From an uncultured Zetaproteobacteria bacterium (lineage in GTDB: Bacteria; Pseudomonadota; Zetaproteobacteria; Mariprofundales; Mariprofundaceae): a stretch of DNA of 8,808 nt. The notes below the pieces were generated by a model, which saw only the letters and a program-made list of their open reading frames with translations, did no database searches and was not told the DNA's origin. Shown in pieces: positions 1 to 6,345 of this stretch (within the stretch, counting starts at the first letter, position 1; each line of letters begins with the position of its first letter). The translations under genes were made by a program, and so were the position numbers. The stretch spans positions 1 to 8,808 of the forward strand of contig CAJXNE010000082.1 of NCBI GenBank assembly GCA_913056285.1, written 5' to 3'.

Positions 1-1161
1 GTGGGGCTGGCGCTGGCATGTGCGCTGCGTAACACCGGTTTGCAGATTATGGTGATCGAGCGTGGTGAGCCGCAGGTGCGCAAGTCACTGGGTCGCGATT
101 GTCGGGTGTCGGCCATTGTGCGTGGTAATATGAAGATTCTTGAAGGATTGGGCGTATGGAAATACTTGCAGTCCGATGCCAGCCCAATGCGGGCCATGCG
201 TGTCTGGGACAATCAGGAAGCTGGTGGCATACGTTTTGACTGTAACGAGATTGAACAAGATGCGCTGGGTTATCTGATTGAAAATTCGTGTACGCAGCGC
301 GCCATGCACAAGGCCATGCTGGAGAGCGATACGGTGGAATTCTGCTGCCCGGCGGAAGTTGCCGATCTGGAATGGCAGGCCGATCAGGTCATCGTGAAGC
401 TGGCCGACGGGTGCGTTTTACGCACGCCGTTGATTGTTGGTGCTGATGGTGGCCGATCATGGGTGCGAGATCAGGCTGGAATCGGCGTCTGGCAGCGCGA
501 TTACAAACAGAAGGGTATCGTGGCCACCGTTCGACCTGAGAACCCGCATCGCGGCAATGCCTTCCAGCGTTTTCTGCCCACAGGGCCGCTGGCCATGTTG
601 CCGATGACCGATAACTTGTGTTCGATAGTGTGGAGCGCCGGGAATAGTGAAGCGGATCGTTTGATGGGTATGGATGATGCTGCTTTTCTGGATGCGCTGA
701 ATCTCACCTTCGGACCAATGCTGGGGCGTATTGTTGAGGCGGGTGATCGCGCCGCCTTTCCACTCAAGGGGCAATTGACCAAACATGTTGTGCGTGATCG
801 CGTGGCGCTGGTCGGCGATGCGGCGCACTGCATTCACCCACTGGCCGGGCTCGGCGTGAATCTCGGCATTCGGGACGCCATGGTGCTGGCACAGGAAATC
901 GCCGATGCCAAACGTTTTGATGAAGACTGGGGTGAATTATCTGTGCTGGATCGTTATATGAAACAGCGCCTGCCCGATGTATTATCGATCATGGGTTCGA
1001 TGGAAGCTTTCCATCAAATCTTCACCGGCACACTGCCCGGTTTAAAAGAAGTACGCGGGCTCGGTATGCGCCTGATGGGTAATAGCGGTGCGATTAAACA
1101 GCTCCTGATGCGCAATTCCACCGGCTTGTCGCTGCCGGTTCCCAAACAGGTACGTTTTTGA
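1..1161 (+). CDS. UbiH/UbiF/VisC/COQ6-family FAD-dependent hydroxylase, 5'-truncated
   Basis: This is a flavoprotein monooxygenase of the aromatic-ring hydroxylase class; family members hydroxylate the ring of ubiquinone precursors using FAD, NAD(P)H and O2. The window opens inside the N-terminal GxGxxG motif: the first codons read VGLALACAL, which normally follows 'GGGM'. The first GTG is therefore an internal valine, and roughly 10-15 residues lie upstream. Visible landmarks are the acidic end of the second beta strand (IERG, residues 19-22), the DG motif (GADGGRSWVRDQ, 147-158) and the second FAD motif (GDAAH at 272-276, then HPLAGLGVNLG at 279-289). Most relatives have Gln where this protein has Leu in the AGLG segment. 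The 386 visible residues agree with the usual total of about 400. Which ubiquinone ring position it acts on (UbiH, UbiI, UbiF or another) cannot be told from this sequence, so no symbol is given. The stop codon overlaps the -35 box of the next operon. Confidence 0.9.
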   Translation: MGLALACALRNTGLQIMVIERGEPQVRKSLGRDCRVSAIVRGNMKILEGLGVWKYLQSDASPMRAMRVWDNQEAGGIRFDCNEIEQDALGYLIENSCTQRAMHKAMLESDTVEFCCPAEVADLEWQADQVIVKLADGCVLRTPLIVGADGGRSWVRDQAGIGVWQRDYKQKGIVATVRPENPHRGNAFQRFLPTGPLAMLPMTDNLCSIVWSAGNSEADRLMGMDDAAFLDALNLTFGPMLGRIVEAGDRAAFPLKGQLTKHVVRDRVALVGDAAHCIHPLAGLGVNLGIRDAMVLAQEIADAKRFDEDWGELSVLDRYMKQRLPDVLSIMGSMEAFHQIFTGTLPGLKEVRGLGMRLMGNSGAIKQLLMRNSTGLSLPVPKQVRF

Positions 1162-1187
1162 CAAATATGGCTAACTTAGCTAATATT
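1158..1187 (+). promoter_or_regulatory. Sigma70-type promoter with operator-like palindrome, first TA module
   Basis: A perfect TTGACA -35 box (1158-1163) is followed after exactly 17 bp by TAATAT (1181-1186, 4 of 6 consensus bases). The spacer contains an inverted repeat, GCTAA-C-TTAGC (1170-1180), and a further GCTAA copy runs into the -10 box, making TTAGCTAA at 1176-1183 a perfect palindrome. Flanking AATAT (1164-1168) and ATATT (1183-1187) extend the dyad. Antitoxins of the Phd/YefM type usually repress their own promoter by binding such palindromes, so this is the likely operator. The -35 overlaps the stop codon of the preceding hydroxylase gene. Start of transcription would be near 1193, giving a very short leader. 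The sequence match is direct; promoter activity and repression are inferred. Confidence 0.65.
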
Positions 1188-1209
1188 GGTTTTATTGCAG
1201 GAGTTTGTG

Positions 1210-1452
1210 ATGAAACAAGTGAATATTCATGAAGCAAAAACAAATTTATCTCGTTTAATTGCAGATGTTGAGCATGGCGATGAAGTCATCATTGCCCGGC
1301 ATAATCGGCCTGTTGCAAAGCTGGTGATGATTTCATCTTCAATCACCACTCGTAAGCCGGGAAGCATGAAAGGCCGCATCCGGATGTCGGATGATTTCAA
1401 TGATGCATTGCCGGATGATTTACTCACGGCCTTTGAAGGGCCCGGAATTTGA
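1210..1452 (+). CDS. Phd/YefM-type antitoxin of a type II TA module
   Basis: An 80-residue antitoxin that would bind and neutralise the PIN toxin encoded immediately downstream and repress the shared promoter. The N-terminal half (MKQVNIHEAKTNLSRLI, then VEHGDEVIIARHNRPVAKLV) is the typical Phd/YefM DNA-binding and dimerisation fold. The C-terminal part (GSMKGRI, SDDFNDALPDDLLTAFEG, residues 51-77) matches the toxin-wrapping tail of antitoxins paired with PIN toxins. The ATG at 1210 is chosen because CAGGAG (1198-1203) sits 6 nt upstream and the conserved fold begins there; an in-frame TTG at 1186 would add eight unsupported residues and lies in the promoter. Its stop codon overlaps the toxin start. 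Family assignment is strong; which DNA site it binds is inferred. Confidence 0.9.
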   Translation: MKQVNIHEAKTNLSRLIADVEHGDEVIIARHNRPVAKLVMISSSITTRKPGSMKGRIRMSDDFNDALPDDLLTAFEGPGI

Positions 1453-1826
1453 AAATTCTTCTGGATACGCATGCGTTGTTGTGGTGGTTGGCAGATGATC
1501 CCCAACTAAGTGCGCATGCACGAAGCCTGATCGCCAGTCCGTCTAACCCTGTGCTGGTAAGCGCTGTAAGTGGGTGGGAAATGAGTATCAAGAAAGCACT
1601 GGATAAGCTGGATGTTGATTTGGATGTTTTGCAGCTGGAACTTGAAAAGAATGCGTTTGAGATTCTGCCAGTGAGTTTCGAGCATGGCATTGCAGCAGGT
1701 GCTTTGCCTCTGCATCATCGTGACCCGTTTGATCGTATGCTTATTGCACAAGCACAAAGTGAATCGTTGTACCTTGTGAGTGTTGATTCCCGCTTTGCAG
1801 ACTACGATGTTGATGTGATCTGGTAG
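1449..1826 (+). CDS. PIN-domain ribonuclease toxin, VapC-type
   Basis: A 125-residue PIN-domain protein, expected to be a Mg2+-dependent ribonuclease that cuts RNA (tRNA or rRNA in studied VapCs) when freed from its antitoxin. The acidic active-site residues are in place: D6 in LLDTHALLWW, E44 in SGWE, D92 and D95 in HRDPFDRML, and D113 in SVDSRF. The start is TTG, since the family N-terminus 'M-K-x-L-L-D-T-H' begins exactly there and no ATG precedes the first catalytic Asp. GAAGGG (1435-1440) lies 8 nt upstream, inside the antitoxin gene. The start overlaps the antitoxin stop as TTGA, so translation is probably coupled. The gene appears intact. The RNA target cannot be deduced. Confidence 0.92.
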   Translation: MKILLDTHALLWWLADDPQLSAHARSLIASPSNPVLVSAVSGWEMSIKKALDKLDVDLDVLQLELEKNAFEILPVSFEHGIAAGALPLHHRDPFDRMLIAQAQSESLYLVSVDSRFADYDVDVIW

Positions 1827-1842
1827 TTTGGGGCTTGGTTCG

Positions 1843-2469
1843 GTGAAGCTCGCCACACTCTATTATATTCACGATCCGATGTGCAGTTGGTGCTGGGCGT
1901 TTCGGCCTGTCTGGACTCAGATGCAGAAAGCTTTGCCGGAAACTGTTGTTGTCAAATATCTACTGGGCGGTCTGGCACCGGATTCCAATGAGCCGATGAC
2001 CACAGAAACGCAAACGATGATTCGCAGACATTGGCAGATCATTCAGAAACGGGTGCCCGGCACTGAATTTAACTACGATTTTTGGACGGAATGTACACCC
2101 AGACGTTCTACCTATCCGGCTTGCCGCTCAGTGATTGCCGCCCGGCAGCAGAATCCGCGACTGGAAGATGCGATGATTCTGGCCATTCAGCAGGCTTATT
2201 ATTTGCAGGCGCGAAACCCATCGGACGATGATGTGCTGATTGATCTTGCATCCGGCTTGAGTCTGGATACTGATACATTTCAGCGTGATTTGAATGCAAC
2301 GGAGACGCACAGGCGTTTTATGGATGAAATGCAGCAAGCGCAACGCATTGGCGTTCGCAGCTTTCCTTCTTTGATGCTGGAAACGGATGAAGCAAATCAT
2401 CCGATTCATATTGATTACAATCATGCGGATGTGATGATCAACGAACTGGCTAAAATCATCGCTTTATAG
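1843..2469 (+). CDS. DsbA-family CxxC protein (COG3531-like predicted disulfide isomerase)
   Basis: A thioredoxin-fold protein of the DsbA superfamily, 208 residues from the GTG at 1843. The redox motif CSWC (C14 and C17) follows the first strand (LYYIHDPMCSWCWAF). The cis-proline loop is VRSFPSLML near P175, and the region between is a helical insertion, as in DsbA and FrnE-like proteins. There is no signal peptide, so unlike DsbA it probably acts in the cytosol; substrates in this family are not well defined. The start is uncertain: GTG 1843 has a weak GGGG about 9 nt upstream, and TTG at 1828 would add five residues. It follows the PIN toxin by 16 nt and precedes lepA by 35 nt with no clear promoter in either gap, so read-through from the TA operon is possible. 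Confidence 0.82.
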   Translation: MKLATLYYIHDPMCSWCWAFRPVWTQMQKALPETVVVKYLLGGLAPDSNEPMTTETQTMIRRHWQIIQKRVPGTEFNYDFWTECTPRRSTYPACRSVIAARQQNPRLEDAMILAIQQAYYLQARNPSDDDVLIDLASGLSLDTDTFQRDLNATETHRRFMDEMQQAQRIGVRSFPSLMLETDEANHPIHIDYNHADVMINELAKIIAL

Positions 2470-2504
2470 CGCAGCTGGCAAGGCATGGTTACACTGCCGC
2501 GCCA

Positions 2505-4322
2505 ATGAGTAAGATGAATCAATCCCATATTCGCAATTTTTCTATTATCGCCCATATTGACCATGGTAAGTCGACGCTGGCCGATCGTCTGATCGAAGTG
2601 ACTGGCGCATTGTCCGAGCGTGAGATGAAAACCAATCAGGTGCTCGATTCGATGGAATTGGAGCAGGAACGTGGCATCACCATCAAATCGCAAACGGCGA
2701 CGCTGACCTATACCGCCAGCAATGGTGAAACTTATCAACTCAACCTGATCGATACGCCGGGCCATGTGGATTTCACCTATGAAGTATCGCGTTCATTACA
2801 GGCTTGCGAGGGCGCACTACTGATTGTCGATGCGGCTCAGGGCGTGGAAGCGCAGACGCTGGCCAATGTTTACCTGGCCATGGATAACGATCTAGAAATT
2901 ATTCCGGTGATCAACAAAATCGACTTGCCCAGCGCCGATATCGAAGAGGCCAGACGTCAGATTGAGGAAGTGATCGGGCTGGATGCTTCCAATGCGATTC
3001 CTGTGTCGGCCAAAACCGGCGTGGGCATTGATGAGGTGCTGGAGGCCATTGTTGAATATATTCCCGCACCGGAAAATAATGATGGCAAACCCTTGCGGGC
3101 GCTGGTGGTGGATTCGTGGTTTGACGCCTATGTGGGGGCGATGGCGCTGGTACGTATTGTCGATGGCGTTCTGAAAAAGGGCGATCGATTTCGCCTGATG
3201 TCGATGCCGACAGCCGCCAGTTATGAAGTGATGGATGTGGGGCGCTTTGTGCCTGCGCCGTTGTCTGCTCCGCAACTGGCATCCGGTTCGGTGGGCTATT
3301 TGACCGGCGGCATCAAGACGCTGGCCGATTTGAAGGTCGGCGATACTGTGACCACGTTGAAGGGCGGCAGCACGGAAGCGTTGCCCGGTTACCGTGAACC
3401 CAAACCGATGGTGTTTTCCGGCCTGTATCCGGTCGATTCGGCAGATTATAACGATTTGCGCGATTCGCTCGAGAAACTGAACATGAATGATCCTGCTTTC
3501 ACCTATGAACCGGAGAATTCTTCCGCGCTGGGTTTAGGATTTCGCTGTGGCTTTCTCGGCATGTTGCATATGGAAATTGTGCAGGAGCGGCTGGAGAGGG
3601 AATATGATCTTGATTTGATTACCACAGCACCGAGCGTGATATACAAGATTTATCAAACTGATGGCAATATGTTTGAAACCTCCAACCCGAGCGAATTCCC
3701 TGAGCCGCAGACGATTGAAAGCGTTGAAGAACCAACCGTGATTGCCAATGTGTTCACGCCGGAAGAATTTGTCGGCGCCATGATGAAGCTGTGCCAGGAA
3801 CGGCGCGGTATGCAACAGGATATGAAATTCATCGGGCAGGGCAGGGTAATGCTGAGTTATCGCCTGCCGCTGGCAGAGATGGTGATTGATTTTTATGATC
3901 GTCTGAAATCGGTATCGCGCGGTTATGCCTCAATGGATTATGAACTGTCCGACTTTTGCGCCGACGATGTGGTTAAACTCGATGTGCTGGTGCATGCCGA
4001 GCCTGTTGATGCGCTTTCGCTGATTGTGCATCGCTCGATTGCTGAAACGCGCGGCCGCGAACTGGTTAAGAAGCTGCGTCAGCTGATTCCGCGTCAGCAA
4101 TTCGATGTGCCCTTGCAGGCGGCCATTGGAGGCCGTATCTTGGCTCGCGAAACGATTAAAGCGGTGCGCAAGAATGTGACGGCCAAATGTTATGGTGGCG
4201 ATATCACCCGCAAACGCAAATTGCTGGAGAAACAGAAACGCGGCAAAAAACGCATGAAGTCCATCGGTAGCGTCGAAGTGCCGCAGGAAGCATTTTTAGC
4301 CGTGCTGAAGCTGAATGAATAG
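2505..4322 (+). CDS. lepA: Elongation factor 4 (LepA), ribosome-associated translational GTPase
   Basis: LepA/EF4 is a translational GTPase related to EF-G that acts on the ribosome and has been linked to back-translocation, stalled-ribosome rescue and 30S biogenesis. All G motifs are present: G1 AHIDHGKST (16-24), G2 RGITIKS (56-62), G3 DTPGH (83-87), G4 NKID (137-140) and G5 SAK (168-170). The LepA-specific C-terminal domain is complete, including AKCYGGDITRKRKLLEKQK and the closing GSVEVPQEAFLAVL. Length is 605 residues against about 600 for the family. The start is ambiguous: ATG 2505 and ATG 2514 both precede the conserved IRNFSIIAHIDH, and neither has a good Shine-Dalgarno sequence. LepA is the first gene of the lepA-lepB-rnc-era core cluster, but it is separated from lepB by 171 nt. 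Confidence 0.97.
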   Translation: MSKMNQSHIRNFSIIAHIDHGKSTLADRLIEVTGALSEREMKTNQVLDSMELEQERGITIKSQTATLTYTASNGETYQLNLIDTPGHVDFTYEVSRSLQACEGALLIVDAAQGVEAQTLANVYLAMDNDLEIIPVINKIDLPSADIEEARRQIEEVIGLDASNAIPVSAKTGVGIDEVLEAIVEYIPAPENNDGKPLRALVVDSWFDAYVGAMALVRIVDGVLKKGDRFRLMSMPTAASYEVMDVGRFVPAPLSAPQLASGSVGYLTGGIKTLADLKVGDTVTTLKGGSTEALPGYREPKPMVFSGLYPVDSADYNDLRDSLEKLNMNDPAFTYEPENSSALGLGFRCGFLGMLHMEIVQERLEREYDLDLITTAPSVIYKIYQTDGNMFETSNPSEFPEPQTIESVEEPTVIANVFTPEEFVGAMMKLCQERRGMQQDMKFIGQGRVMLSYRLPLAEMVIDFYDRLKSVSRGYASMDYELSDFCADDVVKLDVLVHAEPVDALSLIVHRSIAETRGRELVKKLRQLIPRQQFDVPLQAAIGGRILARETIKAVRKNVTAKCYGGDITRKRKLLEKQKRGKKRMKSIGSVEVPQEAFLAVLKLNE

Positions 4323-4331
4323 TCAAAAACG

Positions 4332-4414
4332 AGCCTCGAATGACACGAATGGATACGAATAAGTCAAAGGCTTTAAGATTTCTAATCAGTATGAATTCGT
4401 GTGGATCAGTGGCT
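4332..4414 (+). repeat. Imperfect long inverted repeat between lepA and lepB
   Basis: Two arms of about 24 nt face each other across about 36 nt. The left arm starts at AGCC (4332) and the right arm ends at GGCT (4414). They share a perfect 8-bp core, ACACGAAT (4343-4350) against ATTCGTGT (4395-4402), with flanking bases matching imperfectly. The left arm also contains three CGAAT copies at 4337, 4346 and 4356. The pattern resembles dispersed intergenic repeats of the form 'CACGAATGGACACGAAT ... ATTCGTG' that I recall from various environmental genomes, whose function is not established. A T6 run (4421-4426) begins six bases after the right arm, so transcription termination after lepA is a possible but weak alternative reading. 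Confidence 0.5.
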
Positions 4415-4434
4415 AAGGTGTTTTTTGGTGCTAA

Positions 4435-4497
4435 ATGATGATGAAGTCATCAATGATGAACGAGAAAAAATTGAATGATGGTAGGAAGGTAAAATGA
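4435..4497 (+). CDS. Met-rich 20-codon mini-ORF overlapping the lepB start
   Basis: After an in-frame TAA at 4432, an open frame begins with three consecutive ATG codons (4435-4443) and encodes the peptide MMMKSSMMNEKKLNDGRKVK. It ends with TGA at 4495-4497, sharing ATGA with the lepB start. GGTG (4427-4430) could serve as a weak ribosome site for the second or third ATG. Its last codons cover the lepB Shine-Dalgarno sequence, so its translation could couple to lepB. A 6-bp inverted repeat, TGATGA-AG-TCATCA (4439-4452), lies within it. I do not recognise the peptide. It may be a leader peptide or a chance frame. Confidence 0.28.
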   Translation: MMMKSSMMNEKKLNDGRKVK

Positions 4498-5165
4498 GCG
4501 AAATTAAAAAACCGGTCTGGCGGGAATGGATTGAGAGCTTGATCGTGATTGCGCTGCTGGCCCTTGTGATCCGCAGTTTTATTGTAGCGCCGTTTAAAAT
4601 TCCATCATCCAGCATGGTGCCGACGCTGGAGATTGGCGATTATCTGTTCGTGCTGCGTTATCCCTACGGTTTCCGCATTCCGTTGACCGATATCCAGTTG
4701 CTGTCGAAAGAAGCCAAACGCGGCGATGTGGCCGTGTTCGTGTTTCCGGAAGACAAGAGCAAGGATTATATCAAGCGTATCGTCGGAATTCCCGGCGATA
4801 AAGTGGTTTATCGTGACAATAAATTAACCGTAAATGGAAAACTGATGCCGTTGGAGCAGAAGGGCATGCGCACCTATTTCATGCAGGATGGCGGTGCGGA
4901 TGTGTCCGGTCTGTTTGTCGAAAATTTGAACGGCATCAAGCATTTTGTATTGCGTAAACAGTATTCGATTCGCGATGGCGAGTGGACGGTGCCTAAAGGC
5001 ATGTATTTCGCCATGGGTGATAATCGTAACAATTCAAGGGACTCACGCTTCTGGGGCTTCGTGCCGCAGGCTTATATGGTGGGTCGGGCAGCGATTGTAT
5101 GGTGGTCGTGGGATCATGTGAAAGGCGCGCCGCGCTGGGATCGCATCGGGCACGTGATTGAATAA
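4494..5165 (+). CDS. lepB: Signal peptidase I
   Basis: Type I signal peptidase is an inner-membrane serine protease with a Ser/Lys dyad that removes signal peptides from exported proteins. An N-terminal membrane segment (about residues 13-31, SLIVIALLALVIRSFIV) is followed by the catalytic box IPSSSMVPTL with S40, the lysine box DYIKRIVGIPGD with K94, and the conserved GDNRNNSRDSRFWG (175-188). At 223 residues it is shorter than the two-spanning E. coli enzyme (324) and has one clear anchor, as in many other bacteria. AGGAAGG (4483-4489) lies 4 nt before the ATG. It follows lepA at some distance, with a mini-ORF and an inverted repeat in the gap, so it may have its own regulation. Confidence 0.96.
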   Translation: MSEIKKPVWREWIESLIVIALLALVIRSFIVAPFKIPSSSMVPTLEIGDYLFVLRYPYGFRIPLTDIQLLSKEAKRGDVAVFVFPEDKSKDYIKRIVGIPGDKVVYRDNKLTVNGKLMPLEQKGMRTYFMQDGGADVSGLFVENLNGIKHFVLRKQYSIRDGEWTVPKGMYFAMGDNRNNSRDSRFWGFVPQAYMVGRAAIVWWSWDHVKGAPRWDRIGHVIE

Positions 5166-5200
5166 GCGGCCAGTTTCCTCTGTGTATTGTCGGAATCATG

Positions 5201-5659
5201 ATGAACAGTTCCGAGCGCGGTTTTTCTGTGTTTAAATTCCTGTTCGGCGTTGCACTGGCCGGTTTTCTTATCGTCAATGGCTGGTTGATCGGAAACGCCT
5301 ATTATGTCAATTCAAAAGCGCAGCATTGCTTTGAATTGCTGACCCAATCCATGCCCAAAGCCAGCGTAGCTGCCGCCCGGGCCAAGCTTGATGATTTGTT
5401 CCATTTGCAGTATCTGTACAAGGACGATTTACCGTCAGAATTTTACGATGAACTCCGGATTAAGGCGACAGGCGAGATGCTGGAAGTATCATCGAGCTAC
5501 CACGTGACCATTTGGCCGGTGGGTAAGGTTGAGAATGTGGATCAAGACGACACCTATGATCCGGATGCATTGACCGGCATGGATGCGATACGTGATACAA
5601 TGCGCATTGACCTGAACTTTAAACCCTATGCAATATCCGCTGCTGATAACCCTTCCTGA
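5201..5659 (+). CDS. DUF4845-type single-pass membrane protein
   Basis: A small protein of 152 residues with one N-terminal membrane segment (about residues 10-30, FKFLFGVALAGFLIVNGWLIG) preceded by a short charged stretch, and a soluble domain expected on the periplasmic side. Position between lepB and rnc, size and topology all fit the DUF4845 family, whose function is unknown; I recognise it mainly by context. ATG 5201 is preferred over the adjacent ATG 5198 because GGA (5192-5194) is 6 nt from 5201 but only 3 nt from 5198. The stop overlaps the rnc start as TGATG, pointing to coupled translation. The C-terminus, rich in Asp (about DQDDTYDPDALTGMD), shows no catalytic motif that I can name. 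Confidence 0.75.
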   Translation: MNSSERGFSVFKFLFGVALAGFLIVNGWLIGNAYYVNSKAQHCFELLTQSMPKASVAAARAKLDDLFHLQYLYKDDLPSEFYDELRIKATGEMLEVSSSYHVTIWPVGKVENVDQDDTYDPDALTGMDAIRDTMRIDLNFKPYAISAADNPS

Positions 5660-6345
5660 TGCACAATCACACCCTGGATCAGCTTGAAACCTGTATCGGC
5701 TATACTTTCTCGGATCGTCAACTGTTGCATCGCGCCCTGACGCATCGCTCGGCTGATTTATCGGCTACCGGCATGCATATGGAGCGACTCGAATTTCTGG
5801 GCGATGCCGTGCTAGGGCTGGTGATTTCACAATATTTACACAATGCATATCCCGATAAACAGGAAGGTGAATTATCGCGCATGCGTTCGGTCGTGGTACG
5901 CAAGCAAGGCTTGCTTGACGTCGCCGGGTCATGGCAATTGTCCGGCTATTTGTGTGTTGGTGAAAGCGAGCGGACAAGTAAGGGTAAAGGTATCAAATCG
6001 CCTTCCATCGAGGCCAATGCCGTCGAGGCGGTGATTGGCGCTGTGTTTGAGGATGGTGGATGGGAAGCAGCACGCCGTGTGGTGAAGTGCGCATGGCAGG
6101 CCATGCTGGTGGATATCGGCGAGATTGATACGCGCGACGCCAAAAGCCGTTTGCAGGAACTGACACAGGCCAATGACTGGGGATTGCCGCTTTATGAACT
6201 GACAGATCGGGGCGCAGGAGCATCACCGCGATTTGAGGCCAGTTGCAGCGTTAGAGGCGAGGTAATGGGTTCAGGCGCTGGCGAACGCAAGAAACAGGCC
6301 GAAACAGCTGCGGCTGAACAGGCGTATGGGAAACTGAAAACATGA
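5659..6345 (+). CDS. rnc: Ribonuclease III
   Basis: RNase III is a homodimeric Mg2+-dependent endonuclease that cuts double-stranded RNA, matures 16S and 23S rRNA precursors and regulates mRNAs. The signature ERLEFLGDAVL (42-52) carries the catalytic E45 and D49; the second active-site segment is IEANAVEAVIGAVF (117-130) with the essential glutamate at E123. The position matching E. coli D114 is Asn120 here. A C-terminal double-stranded RNA-binding domain covers about 158-226, including the KSRLQELTQ entry helix and the ERKKQAETAAAEQAY terminal helix. At 228 residues it matches the family (E. coli 226). The start overlaps the DUF4845 stop by one base and the stop overlaps era by four bases. 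Confidence 0.97.
   Translation: MHNHTLDQLETCIGYTFSDRQLLHRALTHRSADLSATGMHMERLEFLGDAVLGLVISQYLHNAYPDKQEGELSRMRSVVVRKQGLLDVAGSWQLSGYLCVGESERTSKGKGIKSPSIEANAVEAVIGAVFEDGGWEAARRVVKCAWQAMLVDIGEIDTRDAKSRLQELTQANDWGLPLYELTDRGAGASPRFEASCSVRGEVMGSGAGERKKQAETAAAEQAYGKLKT

Noticed and set aside
457..837. Minus-strand open frames inside the hydroxylase, lepA and rnc genes.
   Set aside because: They lie opposite well-supported genes, have no recognisable motifs, and reflect codon bias of the true strand.
2470..2504. Possible lepA promoter in the 35-nt gap before lepA.
   Set aside because: No -35/-10 pair with acceptable spacing and no clear Shine-Dalgarno sequence could be found.
5201..5300. N-terminus of the DUF4845-type protein (RGFS followed by a hydrophobic stretch) looks like a type IV prepilin.
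   Set aside because: The +5 position after the Gly is Lys rather than the conserved Glu, and the gene sits in the lepB-rnc context typical of DUF4845, so prepilin processing is not supported.
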